A stretch of DNA of 64,000 nt, from the NCBI RefSeq assembly GCF_000005505.3, contig NC_016134.3, positions 28,781,584-28,845,583 on the forward strand, given 5' to 3'. Made by a program: the position numbers and the translations under genes. Origin of the DNA: Brachypodium distachyon (lineage: Eukaryota; Streptophyta; Magnoliopsida; Poales; Poaceae). The notes under the pieces are model-generated. The model did not search any database, had not been told where the DNA came from, and saw only the letters and a program-made list of their open reading frames with translations. This document shows, one piece after another, positions 1 to 10,986 of the stretch; the stretch's first letter is position 1, and the number at the start of each line of letters is the position of its first letter.

Positions 1-690
1 GGTTGGGCCGGGGTGTTGTACGTGTAGCATGGTGTCTGGATAATAACGAGACAACAGGCCGGAGCGGCCCACGTGCACTTGGTCGGCTAAATTTGTTAGC
101 TAAAAAAAACTCGGATTTAATTTTCCTACACGTAGCACGTCGTAAGCTATGTACGGAGAAAGATAGTTCTGCACAGTGCACACACGTACACTAAATACAC
201 GCCGACAAGGGACGCTCGATGATGACGACGGAAGATCGAGTGATATAGTCGTCGCCTTCGTGCTTTGCTTCACGGATTTTGGGTTTATGTACGTACTTGT
301 ACTCGCACACTCGTTTTATACGGATTTCTATTTTATGCCCCAAGTTGAATATGCTGCGTGCATGAACCAATTAATCGAACTGTATCTACACAATCGTTTT
401 ATTCTTCTAAATGACCCATTTTATTTATTAAACCCAAATTACCATTCATTTTGAATTAGCCGCTGGGTAGTTGCTGTCTCGACATTTATTTCACTGCTTA
501 TCTCCGCCTAATTGAAATATGTGACTGCTCATTGTGACCAAAAAAGAAAATACTCACGAGAGAAATGTAGTATAAAGAACTGCAGTGCACATCAGTGTTA
601 GAATATAGCACTACAAATTAGTCAAAACTCACAGTATATAATGGTCCAAAACTCCAAATGTGTAAAAGTATACAAGTCTACGTCAGTCTA
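1..690 (+). repeat. Block A of segmental duplication, copy 1
   Basis: This stretch is closely similar, in the same orientation, to 24456-25160. Shared landmarks include a GGCCGGAGCGGCCCACGTGC segment, the ACACGCCGACAAGGGACGCT segment and a long AT-rich tail. Small indels separate the copies. No conserved reading frame was recognised; the short open frames carry no domain. The similarity stops near 698, where the Mutator-like element begins. The window starts inside the block, so its left edge is unknown. Confidence 0.8.
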
Positions 691-791
691 AAAAAATAGG
701 AGTAAATTTCAAGAAACCACAGGTTTGGAGGCTAGGATTTCACGGGGACACAAGTTTTGTGATTTGCAACAGAAAACCACAAGTTATGAGT

Positions 792-935
792 CTAATTGTT
801 TTAGAAAACCCAAATGATCCGGTTTTGTCAATTTGACAGCAAATCCGACAGGTGCGGCCCACAGCTCAGACGCCACGTCAGTTCTTAACGGGCGCCCGCC
901 CGACCCGACCCGATTACCCTTCTCTTCTTTATTCT
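792..935 (+). repeat. Left terminal inverted repeat of MULE
   Basis: Reads inward as the inverse complement of 6451-6593. The match runs from CTAATTGTTT through CAAATTTGAC-like and GGGCGCCCG motifs to a TTCTCTTCTTTATTC stretch. A few mismatches show the ends have drifted. Confidence 0.85.
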
Positions 936-1044
936 TTGTCAGGGATTCACGAATCACAAGCTCTTTGTCATACTCCCGACCACGTCTTCCTTCTTCTTGT
1001 CCGAGGCGAAGTAGCCGCGGCGAAGCTACTGCCGCCGTCGAGCC

Positions 1045-1103
1045 ATGGCGTGGTGGCCGCCAAAGAAGTCGCTTGACTGGTTGGATCCAATCGCCGGGCT
1101 CGA
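1045..1103 (+). other. Possible first coding exon of the MULE transposase
   Basis: An ATG just inside the left inverted repeat opens a short frame rich in W, P and K. It runs without a stop to a good GTAAGT donor at 1104. The next exon boundary could not be settled, so this may instead be 5' leader. Confidence 0.3.
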
Positions 1104-1328
1104 GTAAGTTGTCCTTCTCTCCGCCTCTTTTCTACATCGGCCGAATCGATTCCCCCCTCACCCCCGCACCATCTGCGTAGAACCCTAGCTTTTGGCATTT
1201 TGAAATCCGCAATGATCGACGTGAAATTGTTGCCAAATCCTTAGATTCTCGGTGAAATGGTGCTCAGATTTTACTCTATTAGCCGATTTTGCTTCTAGTT
1301 TTGTGCCGAGAGAACTAGGGTTCCCAAA

Positions 1329-4300
1329 TTGGGGATTTCTCGAGCTAGGTTGATTTCGTTCGTCTCTTTGGCCGTGTCTCTAAGAATTCTTACAACATTC
1401 TTGCAATTTCGCCTTCGTAGTTTCGAGGACCAGTTGTGGACGGTGAAGGTTATGTGCCGTGGCAGAGAGATGGTACATAGGACAGTAGGCAAATCTTATC
1501 TTACCTTCGGCAATATACATCAGTTGGTGGGTTATTTAGGAATGGATTCTTGGGATCATATTTATTACTCCCTCCGTCCAAAAAAAGATGCATTCAAATT
1601 TAGTCAAAGTTGAGACATCCTTTGTTGGACAGAGGGAGTATGTTGAGACGCCTCATGTAGGGATAACAGGTTGGGCATTGCTGCATCATCAGAAACAAAT
1701 GCCACATATTTTGGAGAAGCTTGGGAAAGAAAGGGTGTTAACCCTCTATGTTCTGGAAAGGGGCAGTCAAGAGATTCATTTCTCTCCTGTCAGGCCATGT
1801 TCTGTGAGCAACTCTTTTCATGAGTTTTATGCTGATGTACCAGTTGCTGGGAAAAGGAGAAGGGGAAAGGTTGGTGCTGGTGAGGAGAGTGTCAACAAAG
1901 AGCAGGCAGCTCAGAGCAATGTCAGAGCAAAGAGGAAGAGGGTAGACCGAAGAGATAAAGGAAAGGAGAAAGCAGAGGAACCTGATTCAAAAGTCAGTAA
2001 GGGAAACACAGCTGAGTACAATGATGCAGAGGGTGAGGTCTATGAAGGAGACACTGAAGTTGATGATTTGTATGCACCAGAATCAGAAGAAGAAGAAGAT
2101 GATGAGGAATCAAATGATTATGAGCCAAAGCCTCTTAATGTTGTCCCTAAAGCAGGGATTGACAATATGAAGAAGGCTAAGAAGAAAAAGAATTATGCAG
2201 AGAAATGCAAGGTTTCAAAGGAGGAGACAAGGAAACATTTGCAAAAGGCATCACAGAGGAATAGTTCAGATGAGAAATATATAAGTGCACAAGATAGTGA
2301 GGACTGTGTTGACCTTGTAGATTCTTGTGATGATGTGGTGCTCAGCCCATTCCTACCTTTTTACCAAGACCACAAAGGAAGTGCAGAGCAAAGCCAGCTA
2401 AGGCTAGGGTTTGGTACAATGATAACCTGGCACTGCCACATGAACAATTTCAGGAACAGTTGTGCTTCAAGGATGTGTACCATTTCAGAGATGCTTTGAA
2501 GAACTACCACATTGTGAACAGAAGAGACTACACTTACCTTAGGAATGAAAAAGATAGGGTCATAGTTTGCTGCAAAAGTGATGGTCCTTGTCCATTTTAC
2601 ATGGCATCATCACAGATTGCAAGAGAGAAGACACATTGTTTGAGGGAGGTTGGTATACCACATACATGTGGTATAACCCATGAGAGTTCAAGGATCAACA
2701 GCACTTGGCTAGCTAAAGCATACCAAGAAAATGTGAGATCTGATCCAGATTATAAAGTGCAGTCAATCATTGATGACACAATGAGAGCACATGGTGTCGA
2801 TGTACACAAGATGATGGCATACAGAGCTAGGGCAAAAGCATGGACAGAAGTCTTGGGTGATCACAAGGGCCAGTACAAAAGGATAAGAGATTATGTGCAG
2901 ACAGTTATGGATACCAACCCTGGAAGCAGAGCAACAGTTTGCACAATTAACCATCCTAATCCAGCAAGGAACCCCAGGTTTCATGGTCTGTTCATGATGC
3001 TGAATGCACAGAAGGAGGGGTTCTTTAATGGTTGCAGACCTTTCATTGGTATGTTAAATGATTCTTTACAAAAGTTTTAATTGCAAAAAATTTGTGAGGC
3101 ATATAACTAATGGTAATCATTAATGCAGGTGTTGATGGATGCTTTGTGAAGCTCACCACCGGTGCTCAAGTGCTAGCTGCCACTGGTAAGGATGGGAACA
3201 CCAACCTATTCCCACTTCCATTTAGTGTAGTTGGCAAAGAAGACACTCAGTCCTGGTGCTGGTTCTTAGAGCAACTGAAGTATGCACTTGGTGGAGGCAG
3301 CAGAAAGTTTGGTAGATTCACATTCATGTCTGACAGACAAAAGGTAAGCTCTGTTAATTTCTGATAGACATAAATTTTGTTCTCTATTGCTTACTTAACT
3401 GCAATGGAAGTTCAGTTTACATTGTTAACTTTCAATTATGAGGGATTGCTTACTGCAATCCATAGAGTATTCCCAAATTGTCCTCAGAGATATTGCACAA
3501 TACATATATATGCCAACTTTAAGACCGCTGGTTTCAAAGGGGGGGAATTGAAAACATATTTTGATGATGCTGCTTATTCTTGGAACAAAGCATATTTTGA
3601 TGCTGCAATGGGTAGGCTTAAAGAAGAATGTGAAGAAGCTTGGGAGTGGCTTAGTAAAATCAACCCAAAATACTGGGTTAGGCATGCCATGGATACTAAT
3701 TGCAAAACTGACCTAGTAGTTAACAATCTGAGTAAAGTGTTCGACAACGTCATTATCAATGTTAGGGACAAGCCAATAGTAACAATGATAGATGGCATTA
3801 GAACAAAGTTAATGGCTAGGTTCCATGCAAAAAGAGTTGTACTTGAGAAGGCAGAATGGGACATAACACAACACTATGCAGAGAAGTTGGAAACTGAGAA
3901 AACGTGGTACAAGTTCTTCAAGCCTGTGTGTGCAGCAAAAGGATTATGGCAAGTAACTTCTGGAAACAATGCATATGCAGTGAACTTGGAGAACAAGACT
4001 TGTGGCTGCAGGAAGTGGGACCTTACTGGAATTCCCTACAAACATGCTGTTTGTGCCATCTACAAGGCAAAAGAATCACCAGAAGATTATGTCAATGAGT
4101 TCTTTAAGAAGCCCATTTACATAAACACACACAGTCACATTATATTCCCAGTGCCAGGGCATCTTGATTGGACAAAGACTGACACAAGAGATGTTGACCC
4201 ACCTATATTCCTAGTCCATGTTGGTAGGAAAAAGAAAAACAGAAAGAAAAGTCAAGATGAAAACCAGAATCCAGTTGAAAGAGGAAGGATGACCACATCC

Positions 4301-4953
4301 AGTTGCTCAAATTGTCACATGCTAGGGCATAAATATACTAGCTGTGATGTCCCTCTAAAGCCTTAATTTGCATTAAGAAAGAGCAAACACAAGGTATACA
4401 TCCAGTTGCTCAAATTGTCAATGCCATTTTTTTATGTTTCACTGCTGGTTTCAAATATCTAACCCGCCATTTTTTGCAGAGGAGTTATGTTTCTACTATG
4501 CATGATGGAACAACACGGCAATCATCCAGAAATGAGGCAGGCAAATCTTCCAGATATGAAGCTGGGCCATCTTCAAGAAATGATGCAACTCCCCCTGGTC
4601 CCTCACCCCCTGCTCCACCAGCACCAAGGAAACCTCCAGCACCAAGGAAAATGGCAGGATCAATTCTAGCAGCCAAAGTTGCCTTCAAGCCCCCAAGGAA
4701 GAACTCTACTTCAGCTGCATGTAACACTGCTCCAGCTGCATCTACTGCTCCAACTACTACTGCCCCAATGACAAGATCAAGGCAAGCAGCTCTAGCAAGA
4801 CCAAGTAGGGCCACAACAGGTAGAATGCCAGCAAGGTATGCCCAAGAACAGTCTGTGAGAGGTAAGATACCACCTGTGAGGAGCAGGAGGCAGGCTGGAG
4901 TTCAAGCACCTAGAATTTGGCTATCCATGACTGAAGGAGGTGGCTACAAGTAG
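1329..4953 (+). pseudogene. MURA-type MULE transposase, interrupted
   Basis: Encodes a Mutator-superfamily DDE transposase, which in known members binds the terminal repeats and catalyses cut-and-paste transposition. An acidic, lysine-rich N-terminal region runs to about 2380, where a frameshift separates it from a zinc-finger-like region (CFKDVYHFRDALKNY, then CCKSDGPCPF). Two introns with good sites follow: 3049-3128 and 3344-3442. The first catalytic Asp lies in VDGCFVK and the second in MSDRQK, split by the second intron. A SWIM finger (CGCRKWDLTG) has its third ligand changed from the usual Cys to Tyr in GIPYKHA. A CCHC knuckle (CSNCHMLGH) precedes an in-frame TAA at 4364-4366. After it the frame continues to a donor near 4391 and joins, past an AG at 4485-4486, a proline/alanine-rich tail ending at 4953. 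A Stowaway element splits the N-terminal exon. Confidence 0.85.
1568..1638. mobile_element. Stowaway MITE inside the transposase exon
   Basis: A 71-bp element with CTCCCTCCGTCC and GGACAGAGGGAG ends and TA duplications at 1566-1567 and 1639-1640. Removing it with one TA restores a continuous reading frame from the upstream WDHIYY codons into the downstream VETPHVG codons, so it is a later insertion into coding sequence. Confidence 0.9.
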
Positions 4954-5552
4954 AGTATGTTGTGATGTGATGAAACTTTGTTGTGATTTGCTGAAACTAA
5001 GTTGTCATAAAACTTGATGCATTTTGCTGTGATGTGATGTATGAAGTAAGTAGGCATGGCTGAATTGTGCTTGCTGTCAAGTAACTTTAAGTATTGTGAT
5101 GATGTAAAACTATGAAGTGATAGATCTTGCTGTGATGTATGAAGAAACTTGAAGCTGTGCTGAATCTATGCTGTGATATCTGACCATTTCTGAATTTTGT
5201 TGTGATGTATGAAGGCACTTTAAGCTATGCTATAATGTAGTAAAATTTTGCCAAATTTCTGTCCACAATTCTAAATATGACTTAATTTCATATTTCTGTC
5301 CACAATCATTTCATGCTTTCAACACTAGCTTCATTTCATTCACTGAACGGACAAAGTAGAACAGTCAAAGTACAACATTAATACTAAATAGCCATTACAT
5401 GTTCATGGATACATCAGCCATTACACTAGCAAGAGTAGCAGCTACTAAAACACATCAGAGCTAATTAGCCATTACAGGTTCATGGAACAGTCAAAGTACA
5501 ACATTACAGGTTCATGGATACATCAACCATTACATCAGCCATTACTGATACA
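4954..5552. other. Intergenic region between the convergent MULE genes
   Basis: AT-rich sequence with many short direct repeats of TTGTGATGTG/GCTGTGATGTATGAAG type (4965-5220) and CATTACA/GGTTCATGGA type (5400-5530). It lies between two convergent 3' ends, so it probably holds both 3' UTRs. No gene is seen. Confidence 0.5.
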
Positions 5553-6172
5553 TCACTTCAGAGCTAATGCAACTACTAAAACACTAGCAAGAGTAACAGC
5601 TACAGTGACAGCTACCAACAACCAGTGGTCATATGCGAGTAAACGAGATCGAAATGTCCTGTTGTTCTGTTTTGCAGCTTGGTCCATTTCAAACCTCAGG
5701 TCTGCCATCTCCAATTCCAGCCTCATCCTGTCATCAGTAGCTTTTTCCTTCTCTGCTTTGGCCTCTTTCAAATCTTAAAGCAGAAATCAAACATCAGTTC
5801 CAGTGAGCTTAGGAATGGCATCATATCTCTGCCAGAGCTGACGCAGAGCAATCTCCAAATGTGGCGGCCATTTTGGATCAATCCAATACACATAACCACA
5901 GTCATCTACTTCCTACACAAAACCAGAACATGGTTGCCCATTTAACAGTACAGACAAAAAGATACACACTAATATACAAGATTCACACACAATCTTACCT
6001 CGAATGGACACCCAAGGAACCTTCGGCTGGTTGAATCCCCTTCGAATGCAATCCTACTCATCGGCAGTAGGCCATGGTTGCACCTGAGACCCACGCCCGG
6101 ATCTGCTATCTTCGTGGGGAAATCGTCGATGTAGGTGGGCATCCTACTTCCTAACCCGCCTCCATCCTTCAA
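5553..6172 (-). pseudogene. Second MULE gene: GRF zinc finger, coiled coil and C-terminal membrane segment
   Basis: Two exons on the minus strand, converging on the transposase gene. Exon 1 (6172 to 5999) ends at a consensus GTAAGA donor. Exon 2 starts at 5912 after a TTTTGTGTAG acceptor, and the join is in phase. The N-terminal half holds Cys-x-His (CNHG), a GRF-like core (SRRFLGC) and a fourth Cys in DCGYVYWID, matching the GRF zinc-finger family of small plant proteins. A WPPHLEIALRQLW segment, a charged coiled coil (EAKAEKEKATDDRMRLELEM) and a hydrophobic C-terminus (WLLVAVTVAVTLASVLVVAL) follow. Two in-frame stops (TGA, TAA) lie between the finger and the coil, and the frame is otherwise kept, which suggests point mutations in a formerly coding gene. 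Its start lies beside the right terminal repeat, which probably held its promoter. Role in transposition is unknown. Confidence 0.75.
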
Positions 6173-6450
6173 TACACGCCACTAATTAGACAGATTCCCC
6201 CTAAATCGCAACACCAGCCAGGAACCCTAGTTTATAACCAAATCACAACACGAGTTGGGTAATGCGGCGTACCTCATAATCACCAGCGAATGGATCCGGC
6301 CGGAGCTTCCTCCCACCTCCCTGTTCCATCGTTCTCCCCCGACCGGAAGGAAGAAAACGCCGCCCACTACTTTGCCGCCGCCCACTACTGTGTCGCTGGA
6401 AGAACACGACAGGAAGAAGAAGCAGAACGGGACGAGGGGGGAAGAGAAGG

Positions 6451-6593
6451 GAATAAAGAAGAGAAGGGTAATCGGGTCGGGTCGAGCGGGCGCCCGTTAA
6501 GAATCGACGTGGTGTCTGAGCTGTGGGCCACCCCTGTCGGATTTGCTGTCAAATTGACAAAACCGGGTCATTTGGATTTTGTGAAACAATTAG
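6451..6593 (-). repeat. Right terminal inverted repeat of MULE
   Basis: Inverse complement of 792-935. It ends at CAATTAG; beyond it there is no counterpart to the outer 90 bp seen at the left end. Confidence 0.85.
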
Positions 6594-6603
6594 TTGGCGG
6601 GTA

Positions 6604-7069
6604 AAGCCCGAACAGTGAATTTGTGGCACCCTAGTTTGGACGCTTGGCTCAACAAGGTGTGCTCACGGGAAAGACGGCCAACTCCGAAGCCATCGTCATC
6701 CTCGAGTCCCTTTCTCTGTTTGCTTCGCCTACTTCTTCATGGGCACGATGTCGTGCGGTGGTCCTCGTAGGCAGGTGCTTCGAACGGTGAACTTGTGATG
6801 CCCTGGTTCGAGCTCTTGATTCAACTAGAAGTGCATATGCGAGTGTTGTGCTCGCCCGAGCCGACCTTCCATCATGCCATCTACTCTGACAACCTTTCGT
6901 GTGGCGACACGACTTCGAGAGTCAGGACGCCTACGCGAGTCGGGAAGCTTCTCCACTCGACGACTTTAGGAGTCGGAGTCTTACGTCGAGCGACTTCTAG
7001 AGTCGGAACGAGTACGTGGGTCGGCAGGCTTCTCCACTCGATGACTTCAAGAGTCGGAGTCACTCAACG
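6604..7069. repeat. Low-copy sequence with imperfect direct repeats
   Basis: An AACAGTGAATTTGTGG-type segment at 6611 recurs as AACGGTGAACTTGTGA at 6786. At about 6907-7062 a 78-bp unit occurs twice, each with AGAGTCGGA-like and GCTTCTCCACTCGA motifs. The unit contains many GACT/AGTC inverted pairs. No gene is recognised. Confidence 0.6.
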
Positions 7070-7289
7070 ACTCCCGCACCTACTCCTCCCACTCCCATTT
7101 CTCTCCCCGTGTCTCCAATCCTACCTCTCTTCTCTCGTTCTCTCATTTCTTTCCCCGACCCCTCCTCCTCCCCACGCCTCACCACCACCGCCCTCCTCCC
7201 TACGTACATGCCGTCACGGACCCTCTCTTCTCTCCTCCACGCAACGGACCGTGCTCCTACAGCCAATGATCTGCGGCAAGGAGGCCGGA

Positions 7290-7850
7290 TCTGAGCTCGC
7301 TCGCTCTAAGATCTCCGAGGGGCCGCAACGAGGACGGATTTGCGCTCCCACGCCCCGAGATCTGCGAGGAGGGGGGGGGCAAGGAGGACGGAACTTCGCT
7401 TGCGTGCCGTGAGATATGCTAGGGGGGCGCAAGGAGTACAGATCTGCGCTGGTGTGCCCTGAGAGCTGTGAGCGGGCCTCAAAGATGCTAGATCTGCACG
7501 GGGTGCAAGGAGGACGGATATGAGCTTTTGTGCCCTAACATATGCGAGGGGGCTGCAAGGAGGCCGGATCTGCACTGGCGCGCCCTGTGATCTGCTAGGG
7601 GGACTCAAGGAGGCCGGATCTGCGTTCGGGCGTCTCGAGATCTGCTTGAGGGCCGCAAGGAGGCCGGATCTGCGCTCGCATGCCCCGAGATTTGCAAGGG
7701 GGCCTCAAGAAGGCGGGATCTACGCTGGGGCGCCCCGAGATCTGCGAGGGGGCCGCAAGGAGGCCGGATCTATGCTGGGGGACCCCAAGATCTACGAGGG
7801 GGCCGCAAGGAGGCCATATCTGCACCCTCGCGCCCCTAGATCTGAAAGGA
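7290..7850 (+). repeat. GC-rich 50-bp tandem repeat array, copy 1
   Basis: About eleven head-to-tail units near 50 bp. Each has a GGGGCCGCAAGGAGGCCGGA core followed by TCTGCGCT and an AGATCTGCGAG end. Units differ by substitutions and 1-2 bp indels. Because 50 is not a multiple of three, all frames stay partly open and give long spurious ORFs on both strands. A related array lies at 26040-26840. Confidence 0.9.
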
Positions 7851-8060
7851 GGTGTTGTGTTGCGAAAGGGAGGCCGCCGGATGCATGCTGCGACGCCTCC
7901 CTATGGGTTGGATCCAAGCGTGCCGTATCCTCCCATGGCCAGATCAGCAGGCCCCGTGCGTGGCTCGTCTTCATCGGTCCTCAGTTTGCCGCTATGAGGG
8001 CGCGCGCCGCGCAATTCGACGCGCCGCCAGGAGTCAACGCTCTCTATGCATCAACTGGGA
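7851..8060 (+). repeat. Block B of segmental duplication, copy 1 (array flank)
   Basis: The sequence directly after the array matches 26841-27060 in the same orientation, including AAAGGGAGGC, GCCTCCCTATGG, GGATCCAAGCG and GAGGAGTCAACGC. The two copies diverge at about 8060/27060. No coding function is assigned. Confidence 0.8.
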
Positions 8061-8073
8061 ACAACAGACGAGA

Positions 8074-8420
8074 CTATCGTTGTGTTTGCTCATCGGATAC
8101 TAGCGTATCGGATGATTTCGTCTCGACACCGCCTCTAGCTGAGGCTATGGGGCCCGTTTGGGGTTCTTTCGAGCACGACTGCTCTTCTTTTGGGGATTCT
8201 CTTCACTGGTTTCTTATTACTCTGGCTGGCATTCTTGAGTTTGATCTCGGCAGGCAGATCCTAAATTTGATACCGGCGCTAGTGGATATGTATGCCAATA
8301 GCATCAACGACATCATGGTTATGCCAGCAGCGGAAGGTGTTGGTTGGCTTGGTTTCCTTGCTGTGACAGACAAAGGCACCGCCCAATTCTTAGACAGGAA
8401 GACTGTTGAAAAGTGATCCG
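8074..8420 (+). pseudogene. F-box-type protein C-terminal fragment
   Basis: An open frame encodes a GDSLHWFL...GILEFDLG pattern followed by GVGWLGFLAVTDKGTAQF. This resembles the C-terminal region of the large grass F-box family, in which GDSLYWLL and ILEFDL are common. The F-box and the first half are absent. The DNA is strongly similar to 34774-35115, the 3' end of an F-box pseudogene in duplication copy 2. The frame reads straight in from block B, so there is no valid start. It is a truncated relic. Confidence 0.7.
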
Positions 8421-8468
8421 AATCCGTTACCAACTCTGCTAGACGTAACAGGATAGGTTTGGGCTTTG

Positions 8469-8666
8469 TGTTGGTATATGAGTTGAACTCATTTTCCTTG
8501 TCCTACTAGGACTCATGTTTATTGCCCGTTATATATACCCCATGTAGTCACATCTAAAGACGGTATGTTGTCTCGTGCTTATAATACTCCAACATAGTGA
8601 AGTTGCGCCTTCGTGCGTTCGTGGTTTTTCCCGCGAGGGTTTCCACGTTAAATTCGTGTCTCTCGT
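8469..8666 (+). mobile_element. Partial copia-type LTR
   Basis: Begins TGTTGGTATATGAG and carries a TATATATA promoter-like stretch near 8530. It ends with the GTGGTTTTTCCCGCGAGGG-type segment common in copia LTR 3' regions. It is cut at 8667 by the next LTR. No internal copia sequence is seen, so it is a solo or broken LTR. Confidence 0.5.
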
Positions 8667-10940
8667 TGTAACATCCTAATTTTCCAAAACCCTTCATATG
8701 CATTGCATTTCATAAGCATCATATCACCTTTGCATTTTATCACTTTTAAAACCCTAAAGTTTAACTCAGAAGAACCCATTAACAAAAGTACTTTTATTTG
8801 AATCTGGCTTTCATCTTGCTTTTGGTTAATTGCATTTTAACCCATGAGGGTTTTGGCATAAAAATGGGTTTAAGGCATTTATAGTGCTACCCCATATCTT
8901 GGTATTTGAATTGTATTTGAAACACTAAATATTTTAATAGTTAAACAGCCCTGAAGGCTAGTTTATAGGCAAAAGTAATTTTTTAAAATATTTTATTTTG
9001 AGAGAATTCTTGTCCCAAAAGTTGAATTATATGAAAATATGATTTTACAAATTTTGTTGCATTTTATTTTGATTGAATTGGAGCTTTGAATCAAAATTTG
9101 TATTCAAAAACAGGAAATGGAAAAAAGAAAAAGAAAAAAATTAGAGAACAAACGGCCAGCCCGGCCAAAAGGGCCGAACCGGCCCACTTACCTCCGCGCA
9201 ACCGAACCAGGCCACAGCCCGGCCCGCGCGCGCGCCGAGCCGCTATCGCTGTCAGGGGGGCCCTGCCTGTCAAAGCCATCGTCTGACTCCCACCGCCATG
9301 CCCGAAGAGTCCGGCCACGACCCGAGTCCGCGACGCGCACTGCTCCACCCGATTTCTCCGCACACACGACTCCATATCCGAAGCCTTCCGCGTCAGTTTG
9401 AAGCTCTCGACCTCCTCTTCCTTTCCCCCAACTACTCTCGCTCGATTACGCTCCGGAACTTCTCCAATTTTTTCGCCGTTCTTCGCCACTGCCGCCGTCT
9501 CGAGCCCGTCGCCGACGAACCCTGGAGAGGTAGCCGCCGCCTACCCCTTTCTCCTCCTCTCTCTCTGGCACAACTTTTGACGCGATTCTTTTCGTCTTTG
9601 GAGCGCCGCAGCGCACGGCCGTCGTCCGCCCGAAGCTCCGCCGCCCCCGCCGTCTTCCGGTAGTCCTAGCCGCCGTCTCCGCCGTCCCCGAGTCGAGACA
9701 ACAACACGGGAAGGTTCGCCTAGACGAGACGCACCTTCCCCGCCGTTTCCCGAGCCCGCCGATTCGCTGGACCGCCGCGCCGTCGCCGCCGGAGTTCCCC
9801 GGAACTCTCGCGCCGCCGCCGGTAAGTCCCGATCCACCCCGTCCGTTCGATCTAGATCGACGGTTAAGATTAGATCACTTATCGAACCGATACCGGCAAC
9901 TAGAATCGCACCGCGTGTCGCCCATTAAAAATAAAAACAAATCCCGGCCGAAATTAAATGGTAGCTTTGCAGAAAAGCCCCTAGAACTTCAAATCATCAT
10001 ATCTTTTAAACCGTTTGACCAAATATAAAGTTCTATACTTCTCTGGAATCCTCATAACATGTAGAATCTTTTGGCCTAGTTTAATTTTGTATACTGTTGT
10101 AGTAAAATAAAACCCTTATATGGGCCGTGCCGTAAATCCTACGTGGCGACGACCAAGTCAACATTTCGCAAGCACGAGACAAGACGCCTACGTGGCGCGG
10201 TCAATTCTACGTGGCAAAGGAAGACTAGTCAACGAGTCAAGCCTCTCATGTCATGGTCAAAGGGTCAAATGAGCTAGAGTAGGGGCAAGAAAGGTGAGAG
10301 AAGGGGCCCTTAGTCCATGGTGGACCATGGACCAAGCCCTACTTTTCTCACATGGGGCACACAAAAGCTATGGACCAAAGGAGCTACTTTTACCATTTTG
10401 CCCCCACTTTTCTCTCTCCCTCATGGGTAGCCATGGTCTTTTGTTCTGGACCCCTAAGCTATAAATACCCCTCATGGGGGCATGTATCATTCACTCTCAC
10501 TTGAATAAACTCAAGGGGAGAGGGCTAGAGAGGCTCTTTGAGAGGACCCCTAGTTTCGGGATCTCGAGAAGCCTCATTCGGCCCGAGCCCGAAGGAGAGG
10601 GAATCGGGTTAGAGTCTTAAGGGTATCTCGACCTCGCTACTTGGGAAGCCTCGTTCGGCCCAAGTACAAGATGGCCCCTTTCGACCTCTTGCTAAGTGAT
10701 TCGGGGAGCCTCGATCGACTCGAACGCTTTGGCTAACGACCCCCTCGAAGCCTCTCCTAACATAGGACTAAGTCGCACCCGCAGGGTCGACCGAACCTAT
10801 TCAAAAAATATCGACGTGTCAACTTGTCCAAGTGTACGGCGACCTTCACTATAAGGCCTGCGTAAACGTCCTACTTTTATACTCGTACTTGTGCCATCGA
10901 GTTTTGGCACCCCTTACTCTAATTATTGTCGAGAACAACA
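8667..10940 (+). mobile_element. 5' LTR of Tat-type gypsy element
   Basis: Starts TGTAACATCC and ends in a CAACA-rich stretch just before the primer binding site. A TATA-like CTATAAATACCCC lies at about 10458, followed by the presumed transcribed repeat region. Bases 9109-10090 recur as a direct repeat at 18962-19956. The segments on either side do not recur, so the LTR limits are not confirmed by a matching partner and no target duplication was found. Confidence 0.6.
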
Positions 10941-10944
10941 ACAG

Positions 10945-10962
10945 TGGCGCCGACCGTGGGGA
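10945..10962 (+). other. Primer binding site of gypsy element
   Basis: TGGCGCCGACCGTGGGGA follows the LTR end by a few bases. It has the TGG start expected of a sequence complementary to a tRNA 3' CCA end. The tRNA was not identified. Confidence 0.7.
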
Positions 10963-10986
10963 ACCCTCGCCGCAATTGAAAATCTA

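Larger units (their letters stand above)
699..6603 (+). mobile_element. Mutator-like element (MULE) with two convergent genes
   Basis: An autonomous-type Mutator-like element. Long terminal inverted repeats of about 144 bp (792-935 and 6451-6593) flank a MURA-like transposase gene on the plus strand and a second gene on the minus strand. The left end extends about 90 bp further out than the right end. The right end stops matching at about 6594, so it seems truncated or replaced, and no clean 9-bp target duplication could be shown. The left edge is set where similarity to 24456-25160 stops, which suggests insertion into duplication copy 1. Both genes carry stops and one carries a frameshift, so the element is probably no longer autonomous. 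Confidence 0.85.

Noticed and set aside
6240..6604. Plus-strand frames over the right MULE repeat
   Set aside because: They are terminal inverted repeat sequence read by chance; mirrored by frames at 833-1198 in the left repeat.
7290..7850. CRISPR-like direct repeats
   Set aside because: Units are contiguous with no unique spacers, and the context is a plant nuclear genome. It is a minisatellite.
7520..8416. 298-codon open frame on the plus strand
   Set aside because: Most of it is the 50-bp array read through; only the last part (from 8074) is a real F-box remnant. There is no valid start or gene structure.
9091..9837. Overlapping frames on both strands in the gypsy LTR, repeated at 18956-19615
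   Set aside because: They recur only because the LTR segment recurs; composition explains the open frames and no protein domain is present.
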